Notes: generated by a model from the letters alone, not told the origin. A DNA stretch of 64,000 nucleotides from Acinetobacter sichuanensis (GCF_003024515.2 NZ_PYIX02000018.1:1-64000); one strand, 5' to 3'. Shown: positions 18,373-30,659, counted from the first letter of the stretch. Numbers and translations are program-made.

Positions 18373-19452
18373 ATGAATTTAAATTTATTTGATAATCTAA
18401 AATCACTGAGTATCATTGTCAGCCTTTGCGCTGTGCTTTCGGCATGCCAAAAACCTGAACCTGAAATTGTTGCTGAAACAAAAGAAACTCCTGCATCTCA
18501 AGTCGCTCAACCTGATTTAGCCCTTATTTGTGAAAATCTCAAAAAAGAAATGACAGAGATGAATGCTCAACGCACCACACTTGCCATTGAACAAGTGAAT
18601 CAAGATATACGTGTGTGCCTTCCTTTAATGGAATGGGGTGAACAAAAGCAACTGATTGATTTATCTAATCAAATGTATAAACAATTTTTAGCAATTGACA
18701 GAACACCATTGCAACAAATGGCTTTTGAAAATTATGCTTTAGATAAATCAGAATATCCGACCATTCAGCAAAATCATTTTGAACAGCTTAATCTTCGTGA
18801 TCAGTATTTGATTCGCCATCAAGGTCAAGCTTATATTGAATTGGTTGACGAAGGTCCAGCACATATTTTTTATCGTCGCCATCCACAATATTTAGCTAAG
18901 GTTTTCGCACCTTATTTACCTGAAGCTGAACGTGTTTTCATTGAAGAACTGGCACAGCAAAATAGTCAACCTTTACTACAAAATCAAAAACTCAATATCA
19001 ATCCAAATGAGATTGTAGAACGTGCAATTTTCTGGGAAAGTTATATCAAAAATTATCCAAATAGCACCTATTTAGCAGATGCACAATATCTACAAAAGAC
19101 ATATAGTGCCTTATTATTTAAAGGTTTAGATAACTCACCAATCACGACACAATATAGCGATCAAAATGACATTCAAACCCCTGTTTGGTTAGAAATAGAA
19201 ACGCTTGCACAACAAAAAAATAGTCAACTCGCTGCACAAGCTGACAAATTTATCCAGTTTGTTCATATGTCACCTGCAGAACGTTTAGTGAAAATCCCTC
19301 TAAAATCAACACAACTTAAGAAAATTGAAAATAATCCACAATTATTAGCCACCACTCAACTGAATCAATATTTAAATTTAACGACAATTGATCTAAAATC
19401 AAGAAATCGTGATTGTTTTAGTGATTCTATTTGTCTCACTCATCAAAGTTAA
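18373..19452 (+). CDS. Tandem lipoprotein paralogue 1 (unknown function)
   Basis: A 359-residue predicted lipoprotein. A hydrophobic signal ends in lipobox LSAC with Cys25. The mature part is helical and shares a block with the next two genes: RDQYLIRHQGQAYIELVDEG, then RRHPQYLAKVFAPYLPEAE, then ERAIFWESYIKNYPNS and GLDNSPITT. I do not recognise a named family. The three adjacent genes clearly arose by duplication. Residue after Cys is Gln, so sorting to the outer membrane is likely but inferred. Exact start is uncertain, as the ribosome site is weak. Confidence 0.85.
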   Translation: MNLNLFDNLKSLSIIVSLCAVLSACQKPEPEIVAETKETPASQVAQPDLALICENLKKEMTEMNAQRTTLAIEQVNQDIRVCLPLMEWGEQKQLIDLSNQMYKQFLAIDRTPLQQMAFENYALDKSEYPTIQQNHFEQLNLRDQYLIRHQGQAYIELVDEGPAHIFYRRHPQYLAKVFAPYLPEAERVFIEELAQQNSQPLLQNQKLNINPNEIVERAIFWESYIKNYPNSTYLADAQYLQKTYSALLFKGLDNSPITTQYSDQNDIQTPVWLEIETLAQQKNSQLAAQADKFIQFVHMSPAERLVKIPLKSTQLKKIENNPQLLATTQLNQYLNLTTIDLKSRNRDCFSDSICLTHQS

Positions 19453-19593
19453 TCTTCTAGATACAGCATTTTTTGAATAAAGTTCTATACTTATCTGAGT
19501 AAATGTTGTTTTTTTATCAAATTTAAAATCCTTTTTTTATTTATTAATGAGTTATTGTTCAAATATTCATTTAAAAAATCTTAAGATATTTCT

Positions 19594-20619
19594 ATGAAAA
19601 AAATGCTTTTTTTATTTTTGAGTTGTTTTACCTTAGCGGCTTGCAATCAAAATACAAGCTCACCTCAACAAAATACACAAACGCAAACTAAAGCTAAACC
19701 GATTATTGAAACAACAGCGGATTGCCTCACGGATACTCAAGAAATTTTGTCTAAAATTGATCAAAAAAGTTCAATCCAACAACTTTCTTCTGCTAATTTC
19801 GTCTTAAAAAAGTGCATAAAAACACTCAATCATGCGCAACTTTATACATTATTAGAAACGACGGACAAGATGTATGCACGCTTTTTAACGACAACTTCAG
19901 GTGATGATTCTTTAACAGGGCTAAATGCCTATGGTTATGCAAAATTTTATCCCGAAAATGCACAAGACTTAGGTTATAACACCGCTGAAAGTATTAAGAA
20001 AACATTACCTAAACGTGATCAATATCTAATGGATCAAATTGGCAAAGAATATATTCAATTTTTAGATATTGGTGAGGGTTATTTTGACCTTAAACGCCAC
20101 CCACTTTATGTTGCTGATCTTTTTGCATCTTATCTACCTGAAGCAGAAGCAGTTTTTATTCGTCGCATGGCACAAGACAATAGCGATATTTTGTATTCCG
20201 ATGCCGCTATTAGTATTCCTTGGCAAACCTTAGTAGAACGTGCTTTATTTTGGGAAAAATATCTTGAAAAGTACCCAAATAGTCGCTTCAATCAAGATGC
20301 AAAAAATTTATTTCATGAATATGAATATCTCAGCTTCATGGGTTCAGATAATAGTGATACTTTTGGTTTTTCAAATGGTCACTACGTAGTTGAAAGTGAA
20401 GAAGTGCTACCTGCTTTAAAATGGTTAGCCAAACAACCTCATTCAAAAATTGCGGAAAAAGCACGTATTTTCCTCGATTATACTGCAAAAAATTATGCCA
20501 CGATTGGTGACCAAGATTATGACAAACAACATGAATCGCTGATCAAATTACTCAAATTGACACCATCAAATTATGAAATCGATTGTCATACTGGTGCTCT
20601 TTGTAAAAAAAATCCCTGA
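19594..20619 (+). CDS. Tandem lipoprotein paralogue 2 (unknown function)
   Basis: A 341-residue predicted lipoprotein with lipobox LAAC, Cys17. The conserved block is present: RDQYLMDQIGKEYIQFLDIG, KRHPLYVADLFASYLPEAEAVF, VERALFWEKYLEKYPNS and GSDNSDTF. It is preceded by 141 AT-rich bases and could have its own promoter. The Cys-rich C-terminus (DCHTGALCKKNP) matches the pair seen at the end of paralogue 1 (DCFSDSICLTHQS), so a C-terminal disulphide is possible in both; paralogue 3 lacks it. Confidence 0.85.
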   Translation: MKKMLFLFLSCFTLAACNQNTSSPQQNTQTQTKAKPIIETTADCLTDTQEILSKIDQKSSIQQLSSANFVLKKCIKTLNHAQLYTLLETTDKMYARFLTTTSGDDSLTGLNAYGYAKFYPENAQDLGYNTAESIKKTLPKRDQYLMDQIGKEYIQFLDIGEGYFDLKRHPLYVADLFASYLPEAEAVFIRRMAQDNSDILYSDAAISIPWQTLVERALFWEKYLEKYPNSRFNQDAKNLFHEYEYLSFMGSDNSDTFGFSNGHYVVESEEVLPALKWLAKQPHSKIAEKARIFLDYTAKNYATIGDQDYDKQHESLIKLLKLTPSNYEIDCHTGALCKKNP

Positions 20620-20679
20620 TGTAAGCAGAGCAAAATGCGCCTATCACATCTTTTTTTAAACGCAAATGGAAGATAAAAA

Positions 20680-21720
20680 ATGAAAAGTAAACTGCGTTTA
20701 ATTGGTTTATTGACCATAAGTTGCTTACTCATCGCTTGTCAAAAAAGTGATACCAATCCACAAAATACTCAAAGCAAAAATGCTGAAACACTCAAAGCAG
20801 TGGAAAATGATGCACAGAAAAAATTAAAAGCAAAATGCCAAAGTGTTGACTTAAAAATCAAAGCCTTAGCAAACAAATCTTCACCCAAAAAACTTTCAGA
20901 TCTCAATCATTTACTGCAACTGTGTATTGCTGAAGTACCTTTGGAAAAACGTTATCAATGGATCAAAGACAGTGAACAGGTTTATCAAAATTTACTAGAA
21001 AAATCTTCTATTGAATTCTATCAATACATGACCAATTCAACAGGTGATCATGAAGAATTAACAGCCCAAGCCAAAAAAGCGTTATATGCGGAACTAAAAC
21101 CTGAGGAGCAGTACTTAGTTGATCATGCCAAAGCTTTATATTTAGAAAAATATTATCTAGGTGAAGGTGAATATACGGTTGTACAACATCCTCAATACTA
21201 TATCGATCTTTTTGTGCCGCATCTTGAAAAAGCAGATCAAGTCTATTTTAAACAGCTCCGTAAAGAATACACAGGCTCTGATTATATTTTAGATGCAGGA
21301 TTGGCTATTAGTTTTGATGAGGTTAAAAATCGGTTAATATTTTGGGAAAGTTATCTCAAAAACTATCCAAAAGCACATTATCAAAGTCAAGTTGCCGAAC
21401 TCATTAAAAACTATAAAAATGATTTATTTCATGGGCATGAAAATACCCGTACACTTTGGTTTGATCATGACAAAATTGCAGATCAAGATGCTTTAAAAGC
21501 AATTCGTAAACTTGCAGCAAGTGACTCTGCCAGTCATAAAACAGCACAAGCTTTTTTAAATTTAATTACATCTAGTGAAGCACAGTGGCAACAACTTCCT
21601 AAATCCTCAGAAGATGAGGCTGAGTATGATTCTGCTGAACAAAAAGATATTCGTGAGCAACGACAAGTTTTACAAAAACAGGTGGAAACTGAAGTTGATG
21701 CGATTTTAAACAAAAGTTAA
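20680..21720 (+). CDS. Tandem lipoprotein paralogue 3 (unknown function)
   Basis: A 346-residue predicted lipoprotein with lipobox LIAC, Cys20. It is the most diverged copy: EEQYLVDHAKALYLEKYYLGEG, VQHPQYYIDLFVPHLEKADQVYF, NRLIFWESYLKNYPKA and HGHENTRT. The C-terminus is a charged, Glu/Gln-rich helix (EQKDIREQRQVLQKQVETEV), unlike the Cys-containing tails of the other two. It lies 60 bases after paralogue 2, with a GGAAG site before its ATG, so the two are probably one transcript. Confidence 0.85.
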   Translation: MKSKLRLIGLLTISCLLIACQKSDTNPQNTQSKNAETLKAVENDAQKKLKAKCQSVDLKIKALANKSSPKKLSDLNHLLQLCIAEVPLEKRYQWIKDSEQVYQNLLEKSSIEFYQYMTNSTGDHEELTAQAKKALYAELKPEEQYLVDHAKALYLEKYYLGEGEYTVVQHPQYYIDLFVPHLEKADQVYFKQLRKEYTGSDYILDAGLAISFDEVKNRLIFWESYLKNYPKAHYQSQVAELIKNYKNDLFHGHENTRTLWFDHDKIADQDALKAIRKLAASDSASHKTAQAFLNLITSSEAQWQQLPKSSEDEAEYDSAEQKDIREQRQVLQKQVETEVDAILNKS

Positions 21721-21834
21721 AGCTCTTCTTTTATCTTTTTAATTTATCTTTTAAGGTCACAACTTTTAAAATAAAGATAAAAATTATACAACATATCAGC
21801 TATTTTCTGATGATCATGTTAGTATCGTGGCATC

Positions 21835-21929
21835 GCTTGACGGAGCGCGAGTAATCCCTCGCTGAGATCATCTAATGAAGATGAGTACCGTTGAACCTGA
21901 TCAGGTTAAAACCTGCGTAGGAATCAAGC
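21835..21929 (+). promoter_or_regulatory. TPP riboswitch (THI element) upstream of thiC
   Basis: The closing P1 stem is GCTTGA (21835-21840) with TCAAGC (21924-21929). Inside are the conserved thi-box segments CTGAGA (21872-21877), GAACCTGATC (21893-21902) and GCGTAGG (21915-21921). It binds thiamine pyrophosphate and lowers thiC expression. The aptamer ends 152 bases before the thiC start. No obvious terminator follows, so control of translation or Rho access is more likely than intrinsic termination. Confidence 0.95.
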
Positions 21930-22024
21930 CCATCTGAAAACTGCAGCCTAAAGTTGCGCTATTTTTGTAGAAATACCTGAATTTACACACATAAATGTAA
22001 ATTACAGCCAAAAAATAGAGGTGA

Positions 22025-23968
<1,944 letters not shown>

Positions 23969-24004
23969 ACAGGCAAAAAATGATTTGTCTTTGAACAATT
24001 CTCC

Positions 24005-24036
24005 GTTAGGATGGAATGAACATGTTTCATCCTAAC
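24005..24036. repeat. Inverted repeat between thiC and nudF
   Basis: Arms GTTAGGATG (24005-24013) and CATCCTAAC (24028-24036) are perfect complements around a 14-base loop, 12 bases before the nudF start. There is no U-run on either strand. It may be a thiC 3' hairpin, or a structure limiting access to the nudF start. Confidence 0.5.
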
Positions 24037-24047
24037 CCTCCGCATTC

Positions 24048-24668
24048 ATGAATATAACTAAACACGCAACCTATTCGCATCAAGATGTTGAAATACAATC
24101 TCGTGAAACACTCTACTCTGGTTTTTTGCGTGTAGAAAAAGTCAGCTTGCGTCATCGTTTGTTTAATCAAACTGAATATACACCAACAATTCAGCGAGAA
24201 TTAATTCAACGTAAAGAGGCTGCTGGTGTTCTCATTTATAACGACCAACAAAAAAAATTCGCTTTAATTGAACAATTTCGTATTGGTGCAATGGATGACC
24301 CTGTTTCACCTTGGCAACTTGAAATTATTGCAGGTGTACTTGATGGTGATGAATCCCCTGAAACATGTATAAAAAGAGAAAGCCTTGAAGAGTCAGGCTG
24401 TGAATTAAACGATCTACAACATATCTTTAGTTTTTACCCTTCAGCGGGCGCATGTGATGAAATTTTTCATCTTTATACAGCTCAAGCAATACTGCCTGAA
24501 ACAGGTGGTGTTTTTGGTATGCCTGATGAAGGAGAAAATATCCAATTGCATATTTTTGATTATGCGGCATTGGACGAATTATTACAGAGTGGACGCCTAT
24601 GTAATGCAGCAATTATCATCGCTTTACAATGGCTTAAACAACATCTCTTAGCGCTCAAAATTGGATAA
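24048..24668 (+). CDS. nudF: ADP-ribose pyrophosphatase (Nudix, NudF type)
   Basis: A 206-residue Nudix hydrolase that splits ADP-ribose to AMP and ribose 5-phosphate. The Nudix box runs GVLDGDESPETCIKRESLEE with the catalytic REsLEE core, preceded by WQLEIIAG, as in ADP-ribose pyrophosphatases. The Pro/Gly region FYPSAGACDEIFHLY is typical of NudF. It is followed, with an 11-base gap to the chosen start, by cpdA, the same pairing as in E. coli nudF-cpdA. Confidence 0.92.
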   Translation: MNITKHATYSHQDVEIQSRETLYSGFLRVEKVSLRHRLFNQTEYTPTIQRELIQRKEAAGVLIYNDQQKKFALIEQFRIGAMDDPVSPWQLEIIAGVLDGDESPETCIKRESLEESGCELNDLQHIFSFYPSAGACDEIFHLYTAQAILPETGGVFGMPDEGENIQLHIFDYAALDELLQSGRLCNAAIIIALQWLKQHLLALKIG

Positions 24669-24678
24669 GGAGGTAGAC

Positions 24679-25488
24679 ATGTCAATGCATCACGTTATCT
24701 CAAAGCCCAAAGATCATATTTTGATTCAAATCTCAGATACACATTTGATGACTGACCCAAATGATGGTTTTATTGGGATTAATCCTGAGCAAAACTTTCA
24801 TCAAGTCATTGCACAAATTCAACAACAGCACTCACAGATTGATACAATCATACATACAGGCGATGTTGCACAAGAGGCAAATCCAACAACTTATCAACGC
24901 TATCAAGCTTATATGCAGCGTTTGAATATTCCATTTTTTCAAATTCCAGGCAATCATGATCATTTAGAATATTTTCCATTTGCAGCTTCTGCACTTGTAC
25001 CTGCGGTCATTGACCTTGATCCTTGGCGCTTAATTTTGCTCAATAGTGCTGTTCCAAATCAGGTAGATGGTTGGATTCAAACAGAACAGTTGCAGCTTTT
25101 AGAAGAATTGTTATATTCAATACAAGATAAGTTTGTGCTTTTAGCATGCCACCATCATCCTTTTGCGATGAAATCAAAATGGATTGATCAGCATAAACTT
25201 AAAAATACAGACCAATTAACCGATGTATTAGCCAAATTTAAGAATATTAAAATCGTTTTATTTGGTCATGTACATCAAGAATCAAATACACTTTGGCAAG
25301 AAACTGAATTTTTATCTACACCCGCAACTTGTGCTCAGTTTAAACCTTTAAGTGAAGATTTTGCTTTAGATGAGGCTGCACCTGGTTACCGTTATTTACA
25401 TTTAAAATCAGATGGGCAATTTGAAACATCGATTTACCGTTTAGAAGGATATATACCGACAATAAATAAAGAAATTTCAGGTTATTAG
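24679..25488 (+). CDS. cpdA: 3',5'-cyclic AMP phosphodiesterase (CpdA type)
   Basis: A 269-residue calcineurin-like metallophosphoesterase. Metal-binding motifs are in order: ISDTHL, HTGDVAQE, GNHDH, ACHHHP and FGHVHQE. CpdA lowers cAMP. The start at 24679 is chosen because AAGGAGG ends 5 bases upstream; the other in-frame start at 24661 would overlap nudF and lacks a site. It is probably cotranscribed with nudF. cAMP specificity is inferred from family and gene pairing. Confidence 0.88.
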   Translation: MSMHHVISKPKDHILIQISDTHLMTDPNDGFIGINPEQNFHQVIAQIQQQHSQIDTIIHTGDVAQEANPTTYQRYQAYMQRLNIPFFQIPGNHDHLEYFPFAASALVPAVIDLDPWRLILLNSAVPNQVDGWIQTEQLQLLEELLYSIQDKFVLLACHHHPFAMKSKWIDQHKLKNTDQLTDVLAKFKNIKIVLFGHVHQESNTLWQETEFLSTPATCAQFKPLSEDFALDEAAPGYRYLHLKSDGQFETSIYRLEGYIPTINKEISGY

Positions 25489-25601
25489 CTTTTCATTTTG
25501 TTTTTTTTGCATTAAGTTATTGCCCTTAGAAAAAGTTTGAAAGCAAAATTGAAAAATTCACTGCTTTCATCTTTGGGAAAAAGTCTATATGATGACGACC
25601 C

Positions 25602-25676
25602 CCGATAGCAGCATTCTATCGGTAGCGATAAAAATACTTGCATATCACCATATTTTTTACGTATAAACCATACGTA
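25602..25676 (+). promoter_or_regulatory. Two hairpins in the dksA leader
   Basis: CCGATAG/CTATCGG (25602-25622) and TACGTAT/ATACGTA (25658-25676) are perfect 7-bp inverted repeats just before the dksA ribosome site at 25683-25686. The second ends 6 bases before it. They may affect dksA translation or message stability; neither has a U-run that would make it a terminator. Confidence 0.45.
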
Positions 25677-25696
25677 TATGATGAGGAATGCCCTTT

Positions 25697-26224
25697 ATGG
25701 CGAATGACAACCAAAACCAAATCTTGGACGAGCAAATTGACGCTTTGGACGACAAGTCTGTAAAACGTGTACGTAAAACCAAGCCAAAAGCGACTGAGGG
25801 TGGCAGCACTGCTAGTCTTTTTGGTATTGAGCCTTATCAGCCGAAAAAAAATGAAGAATACATGTCTGAGGGGCAACTTGAGCATTTCCGCAAGATTCTA
25901 CTTGCATGGAAAGCAGAGTTAATGTCTGAAGTGGATCGTACTTTAAATACGATGCAAGATGAGTCTTCTTCTCTACCTGATGTCAACGACCGTGCTACTC
26001 AAGAGGAAGAGTTCGCAATTGAACTACGTACTCGTGATCGTGAACGTAAATTGATTCGTAAAATTGAGCAGTCAATTGAAGCGATTAAAAATGATGATTA
26101 CGGTTTCTGTGAAACTTGTGGTATTGAAATTGGCTTGCGTCGCTTAGAAGCACGTCCAACAGCAACTTTATGTATCGACTGTAAAACACTTGCAGAGATC
26201 AAAGAGAAGCAGAATAACGGTTAA
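25697..26224 (+). CDS. dksA: RNA polymerase-binding transcription factor DksA
   Basis: A 175-residue DksA with an N-terminal extension of about 35 residues relative to E. coli. The coiled coil carries the tip motif DVNDRATQEE (acidic Asp needed to act through the polymerase secondary channel). The C-terminal C4 zinc finger is CETCGIEI...CIDCKTLAE. With ppGpp it represses stable-RNA promoters. The start at 25697 (MANDNQNQ) has GAGG 10 bases upstream; ATG at 25688 is too close to it. gluQ follows within 3 bases, a common pairing. Confidence 0.96.
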   Translation: MANDNQNQILDEQIDALDDKSVKRVRKTKPKATEGGSTASLFGIEPYQPKKNEEYMSEGQLEHFRKILLAWKAELMSEVDRTLNTMQDESSSLPDVNDRATQEEEFAIELRTRDRERKLIRKIEQSIEAIKNDDYGFCETCGIEIGLRRLEARPTATLCIDCKTLAEIKEKQNNG

Positions 26225-26227
26225 TTC

Positions 26228-27148
26228 ATGTTATTGCATAATCCTCCCCTAACCCCTCCTTTTGAAAAGGAGGGGGATAAAAGGCAGGTGCATTTAGGTC
26301 GGTTCGCGCCATCGCCAACCGGTCCTTTGCATTTTGGGTCTTTGATTACCGCAGTTGCGAGTTATTGTGATGCTAAAGCTCAACATGGTCGCTGGATTGT
26401 ACGGATCGAAGACACCGATATTCCTCGAATCTATCCCAATAGTGAACAACATATTCTGCAATGCTTAGATGCATTTGAATTTGAATCTGATGTTGAAATC
26501 ATTTATCAAAAAGACCGTTTAGAATATTATGAATCTGTCATTGAACAGCTAAGACAAAAAAAATTAGTCTATGCTTGTGAATGTACCCGTAAAATCTTAG
26601 GTTCAAATCATATCTATACAGGGACTTGTCGAGAAAAAAACTTAGACTTTCATCAACAAGCCATTCGCGTCAAAGTAGCAGATGAAACCATTTGTTTTCA
26701 AGATCGTCTTCAAGGTCAACACTGTTCTAATCTGCAAATGGATTTAGGTGATTTTGTCTTAAAACGCCGTGATGGCATCATTAATTATCAATTGGCTGTG
26801 GTTGTAGATGATTATTTGCAAGGCATAACTCATGTGGTGCGTGGTGCAGATCTACTGGATAACACTGAACGTCAAATCTGGCTTGGTCGATTACTTGGCT
26901 ATCCTGAATTAACATATATGCATCTTCCTCTTGCCATGAATGATCAAGGGCAAAAACTCTCTAAGCAAAATCTGGCACAGGCGCTTGACCCTAACAATGC
27001 TTCTCAATTGCTTAAGCAAGCAATTGCAGCACTTGGGCAGGCTGCTGTAGACCTTGACTCCCCTCACAAGATGCTCGCTCAAGCTGTCGCACAATGGCAA
27101 GTTCAGCGCATTCCTACGGGTACTGAGATTCAAGGGATCTTTCAATAA
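26228..27148 (+). CDS. gluQ: Glutamyl-Q tRNA(Asp) synthetase
   Basis: A class I synthetase fragment-like enzyme of about 286-306 residues. It attaches glutamate to queuosine in tRNA-Asp. It has the GRFAPSPTGPLHFGSL (HIGH-like) motif, zinc ligands in ACECTRKIL...YTGTCR, and KLSKQNL (KMSK-like). It lacks an anticodon-binding domain. The first 20 codons are encoded by a GC-rich palindromic repeat (NPPLTPPFEKEG) and the ATG at 26228 has no ribosome site. GTG at 26288, three codons before GRFAPS, with AGGAGG upstream, may be the real start. Confidence 0.92.
   Translation: MLLHNPPLTPPFEKEGDKRQVHLGRFAPSPTGPLHFGSLITAVASYCDAKAQHGRWIVRIEDTDIPRIYPNSEQHILQCLDAFEFESDVEIIYQKDRLEYYESVIEQLRQKKLVYACECTRKILGSNHIYTGTCREKNLDFHQQAIRVKVADETICFQDRLQGQHCSNLQMDLGDFVLKRRDGIINYQLAVVVDDYLQGITHVVRGADLLDNTERQIWLGRLLGYPELTYMHLPLAMNDQGQKLSKQNLAQALDPNNASQLLKQAIAALGQAAVDLDSPHKMLAQAVAQWQVQRIPTGTEIQGIFQ
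26243..26276. repeat. REP-like GC-rich palindrome in the gluQ 5' end
   Basis: CCCCTCCTTTT (26253-26263) and AAAAGGAGGGG (26265-26275) are perfect 11-base arms around one G, preceded by CCTCCCCTAA. This type of short palindrome, whose translation reads NPPLTPPF, is widespread as a dispersed intergenic repeat in many bacteria. Here it sits in or just before the gluQ coding frame and supplies a purine-rich AGGAGG. Confidence 0.75.
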
Positions 27149-27220
27149 AGCTTCGTCATATTTTCAATAAAATAGTTTATATTTAAATCTAATTTTTTCT
27201 TTTTATGGAAAAGAATGATT

Positions 27221-27448
27221 ATGTTTTTTATTCTTGGAATTTCAGCAAAAACTATAAAAAGTGATCAAGGACAATTTTTATGTCCTGTTTGTAAAACACG
27301 TAGTGCATATGAAATCAAAGTTCAACGACGTTATTTTTCTGTCTTTTTTATTTCATTATTTCCCATTTCCAAACCCAAAGAAAGTGCCGTTGTTTGCTTA
27401 AATTGTGGTACACATATGCCAAAAATGGTGCTAGAACATCATTCATAG
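27221..27448 (+). CDS. Small zinc-ribbon protein
   Basis: A 75-residue protein with two Cys pairs, CPVC and CLNC, about 35 residues apart, which would form one zinc ribbon. The hydrophobic start (MFFILGISAKT) and a central hydrophobic stretch (YFSVFFISLFPIS) suggest membrane association. Function unknown. The ATG at 27221 has AAAAGA 7 bases upstream; ATG at 27215 in the same frame is also possible. The last codons are part of a 12-bp hairpin. Confidence 0.75.
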   Translation: MFFILGISAKTIKSDQGQFLCPVCKTRSAYEIKVQRRYFSVFFISLFPISKPKESAVVCLNCGTHMPKMVLEHHS

Positions 27449-27457
27449 CACCATTTT
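27422..27457. terminator. Hairpin ending the zinc-ribbon gene
   Basis: Perfect 12-bp stem AAAATGGTGCTA/TAGCACCATTTT with a 12-base loop, overlapping the stop codon. Right arm ends in TTTT and left arm begins AAAA(A), so it could end transcripts from both sides (zinc-ribbon gene on plus and ftsW on minus). Confidence 0.7.
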
Positions 27458-27487
27458 CAGTGAAAAAATCAGTAAACAAAAAGCTTT

Positions 27488-28684
27488 TTAAAAACTAGAT
27501 TGTTCTCTTGCAGGGTTCGCTTGCTGAGTTGTTGCATCAATTTTCAAAATTAAGCTGATCATTACAGCGCACATAATGAGCGATGAACCACCATAACTAA
27601 TAAAAGGCAGGGTTAAACCTTTAGTAGGCAACATTCCCATGTTCATACCTGCATTAACCAAAATCTGTAATAAGAAAATGATACTAATGCCATATGCGAG
27701 ATAACCTGCACGTAAGTATTGATGTTTTAAAGCACGATGAGCAATACGAATACAGCAAAATAACATCCCAAAAGATAAAATTAAGACTGTCGCAATACCA
27801 AAAAAGCCAAACTCTTCACCTAAAATTGCTAACATAAAGTCAGTATGTGCTTCAGGTAAATAAGACATTTTTTGAATACTGTGCCCTAAGCCTACACCTG
27901 TCCATTCACCACGCCCAAAAGCCATCAGTGCATTTGAAAGTTGGTAACCTGTTCCAAGTGGATCTGCCCATGGATTAGAAAAAGACATTAACCGTTCATA
28001 ACGATAAGGTTCAAATACAATTAAAAATACAAATGCAGCTAAAATCGCCCCAAATGCAATACCAAATTGAATTAAAGGTGCTCCTGCAAGAAAGAACACA
28101 CCTAACATAGAAACCGCAATAACGACTGTTGCGCCTAAATCTGGCTCAGCAATAATGAGTCCTACTGTCAGTAGCATAATCACGCCTAGGCGTACCAAAC
28201 CTTTGATATTACTTCGGACTTCTTCGGCACGTCGTACCACATAATCTGCGGTAAAAATTGCCATCATCACTTTAGCAATTTCTGTGGCTTGCAAACTAAA
28301 ACCACCAACACTAATCCAACGTGTTGAACCATTCACCTCTCGCCCGACCAATAAAACAGCCAGCAAAAGTGCAATGGTAATCAACCAGAGTGGAAAGGTA
28401 TTTTTAAACCATATATTGAGAGAAACCTTATACACACAAAATGCAGCCACAGCAGCAACAATGATAGATATCGTATGCCGAATGACATAGTGAAATGGTG
28501 CTTCATGCATACGCTCTGCATAAGGCATAGAAGCCGAAGCCACCATCACTGTACCTAAACACAATAAGGAAATTACACAGAAAATGAGGACATTACGTGG
28601 CGTAATTTCTGCTGGAATTTTTGGCATCCAGCGTTCAAGCATTTGGTTAATCTTACTGACCGTTGTCTGAGCAAACCCAGCCAT
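27488..28684 (-). CDS. ftsW: Peptidoglycan glycosyltransferase FtsW
   Basis: A 398-residue SEDS-family protein with about ten TM segments. It polymerises lipid II glycan strands at the division septum with FtsI. Motifs include NGSTRWISVGGFSLQATEIAKV, ADPLGTGYQLSNALMAFGRGEWTGVGLG, PEAHTDFMLAILGEEFG and the C-terminal PTKGLTLPFISYGGSS. It lies 21 bases after murD on the minus strand; murD-ftsW is the usual division-cluster order, although here detached from murG and murC. RodA is excluded by this partner and the conserved FtsW loop. Confidence 0.95.
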   Translation of the reverse strand: MAGFAQTTVSKINQMLERWMPKIPAEITPRNVLIFCVISLLCLGTVMVASASMPYAERMHEAPFHYVIRHTISIIVAAVAAFCVYKVSLNIWFKNTFPLWLITIALLLAVLLVGREVNGSTRWISVGGFSLQATEIAKVMMAIFTADYVVRRAEEVRSNIKGLVRLGVIMLLTVGLIIAEPDLGATVVIAVSMLGVFFLAGAPLIQFGIAFGAILAAFVFLIVFEPYRYERLMSFSNPWADPLGTGYQLSNALMAFGRGEWTGVGLGHSIQKMSYLPEAHTDFMLAILGEEFGFFGIATVLILSFGMLFCCIRIAHRALKHQYLRAGYLAYGISIIFLLQILVNAGMNMGMLPTKGLTLPFISYGGSSLIMCAVMISLILKIDATTQQANPAREQSSF

Positions 28685-28705
28685 ACTTATTTCCTTATGA
28701 TTCTT

Positions 28706-30127
<1,422 letters not shown>

Positions 30128-30248
30128 TCACTTTATCTATGATTTTTTGTGTCAGTGCGTAAAAAAACTGTCATATTTTATTGAATCAGACCTGTTCAGC
30201 ATCGATCTGCCTGCATCACAAATCAATATGTTTAAATCGCTTTATTTT

Positions 30249-30644
30249 TTATTTATGTTGAAGTGCTTTCGGCGTAATCGGTGCTATATCTAAATTTAAC
30301 TCCGTTAAAAATTGCATCCCAAAATCATTCACTTGCCTTGTTGAGGCATCCCACTCCTCCTCTAAAGCTTTTAAAATACAAAGCCGTACAAAATAAGGAC
30401 GATGTAAATTTACCAACTCAGTCAGATGCGTTTGTGTATTAAATAATAAAACCCCTTCAGAAAGTGGAATACCCCCATAAAAATCACCACGACAATGAAA
30501 ATTAATCACATAAGGTGTATGACGATAACCTTCTAAATAAATTTCTAAAATGGCAATCGCCCGATCATCATCGCAATACCCTGAAATCACCTTGTAAAAA
30601 TACACATTTTCTTTGACACTCACTTTTCGCATTTTATTTTTCAT
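30249..30644 (-). CDS. Hypothetical protein, 131 residues
   Basis: A complete ORF, basic at the N-terminus (MKNKMRKVSVKENVYFYKV) and otherwise mixed alpha/beta, with no TM or signal segment. It includes CDDDRAIAILEIYLEGYRHTPYVI and WDASTRQVNDFGMQFLTELN. I do not recognise the family. It starts 16 bases from the terminator hairpin of the feo operon, so is transcribed separately from it. Codon use looks like its neighbours. An A-rich site precedes the ATG. Confidence 0.6.
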   Translation of the reverse strand: MKNKMRKVSVKENVYFYKVISGYCDDDRAIAILEIYLEGYRHTPYVINFHCRGDFYGGIPLSEGVLLFNTQTHLTELVNLHRPYFVRLCILKALEEEWDASTRQVNDFGMQFLTELNLDIAPITPKALQHK

Positions 30645-30659
30645 TTTTATTTAGCCCAT

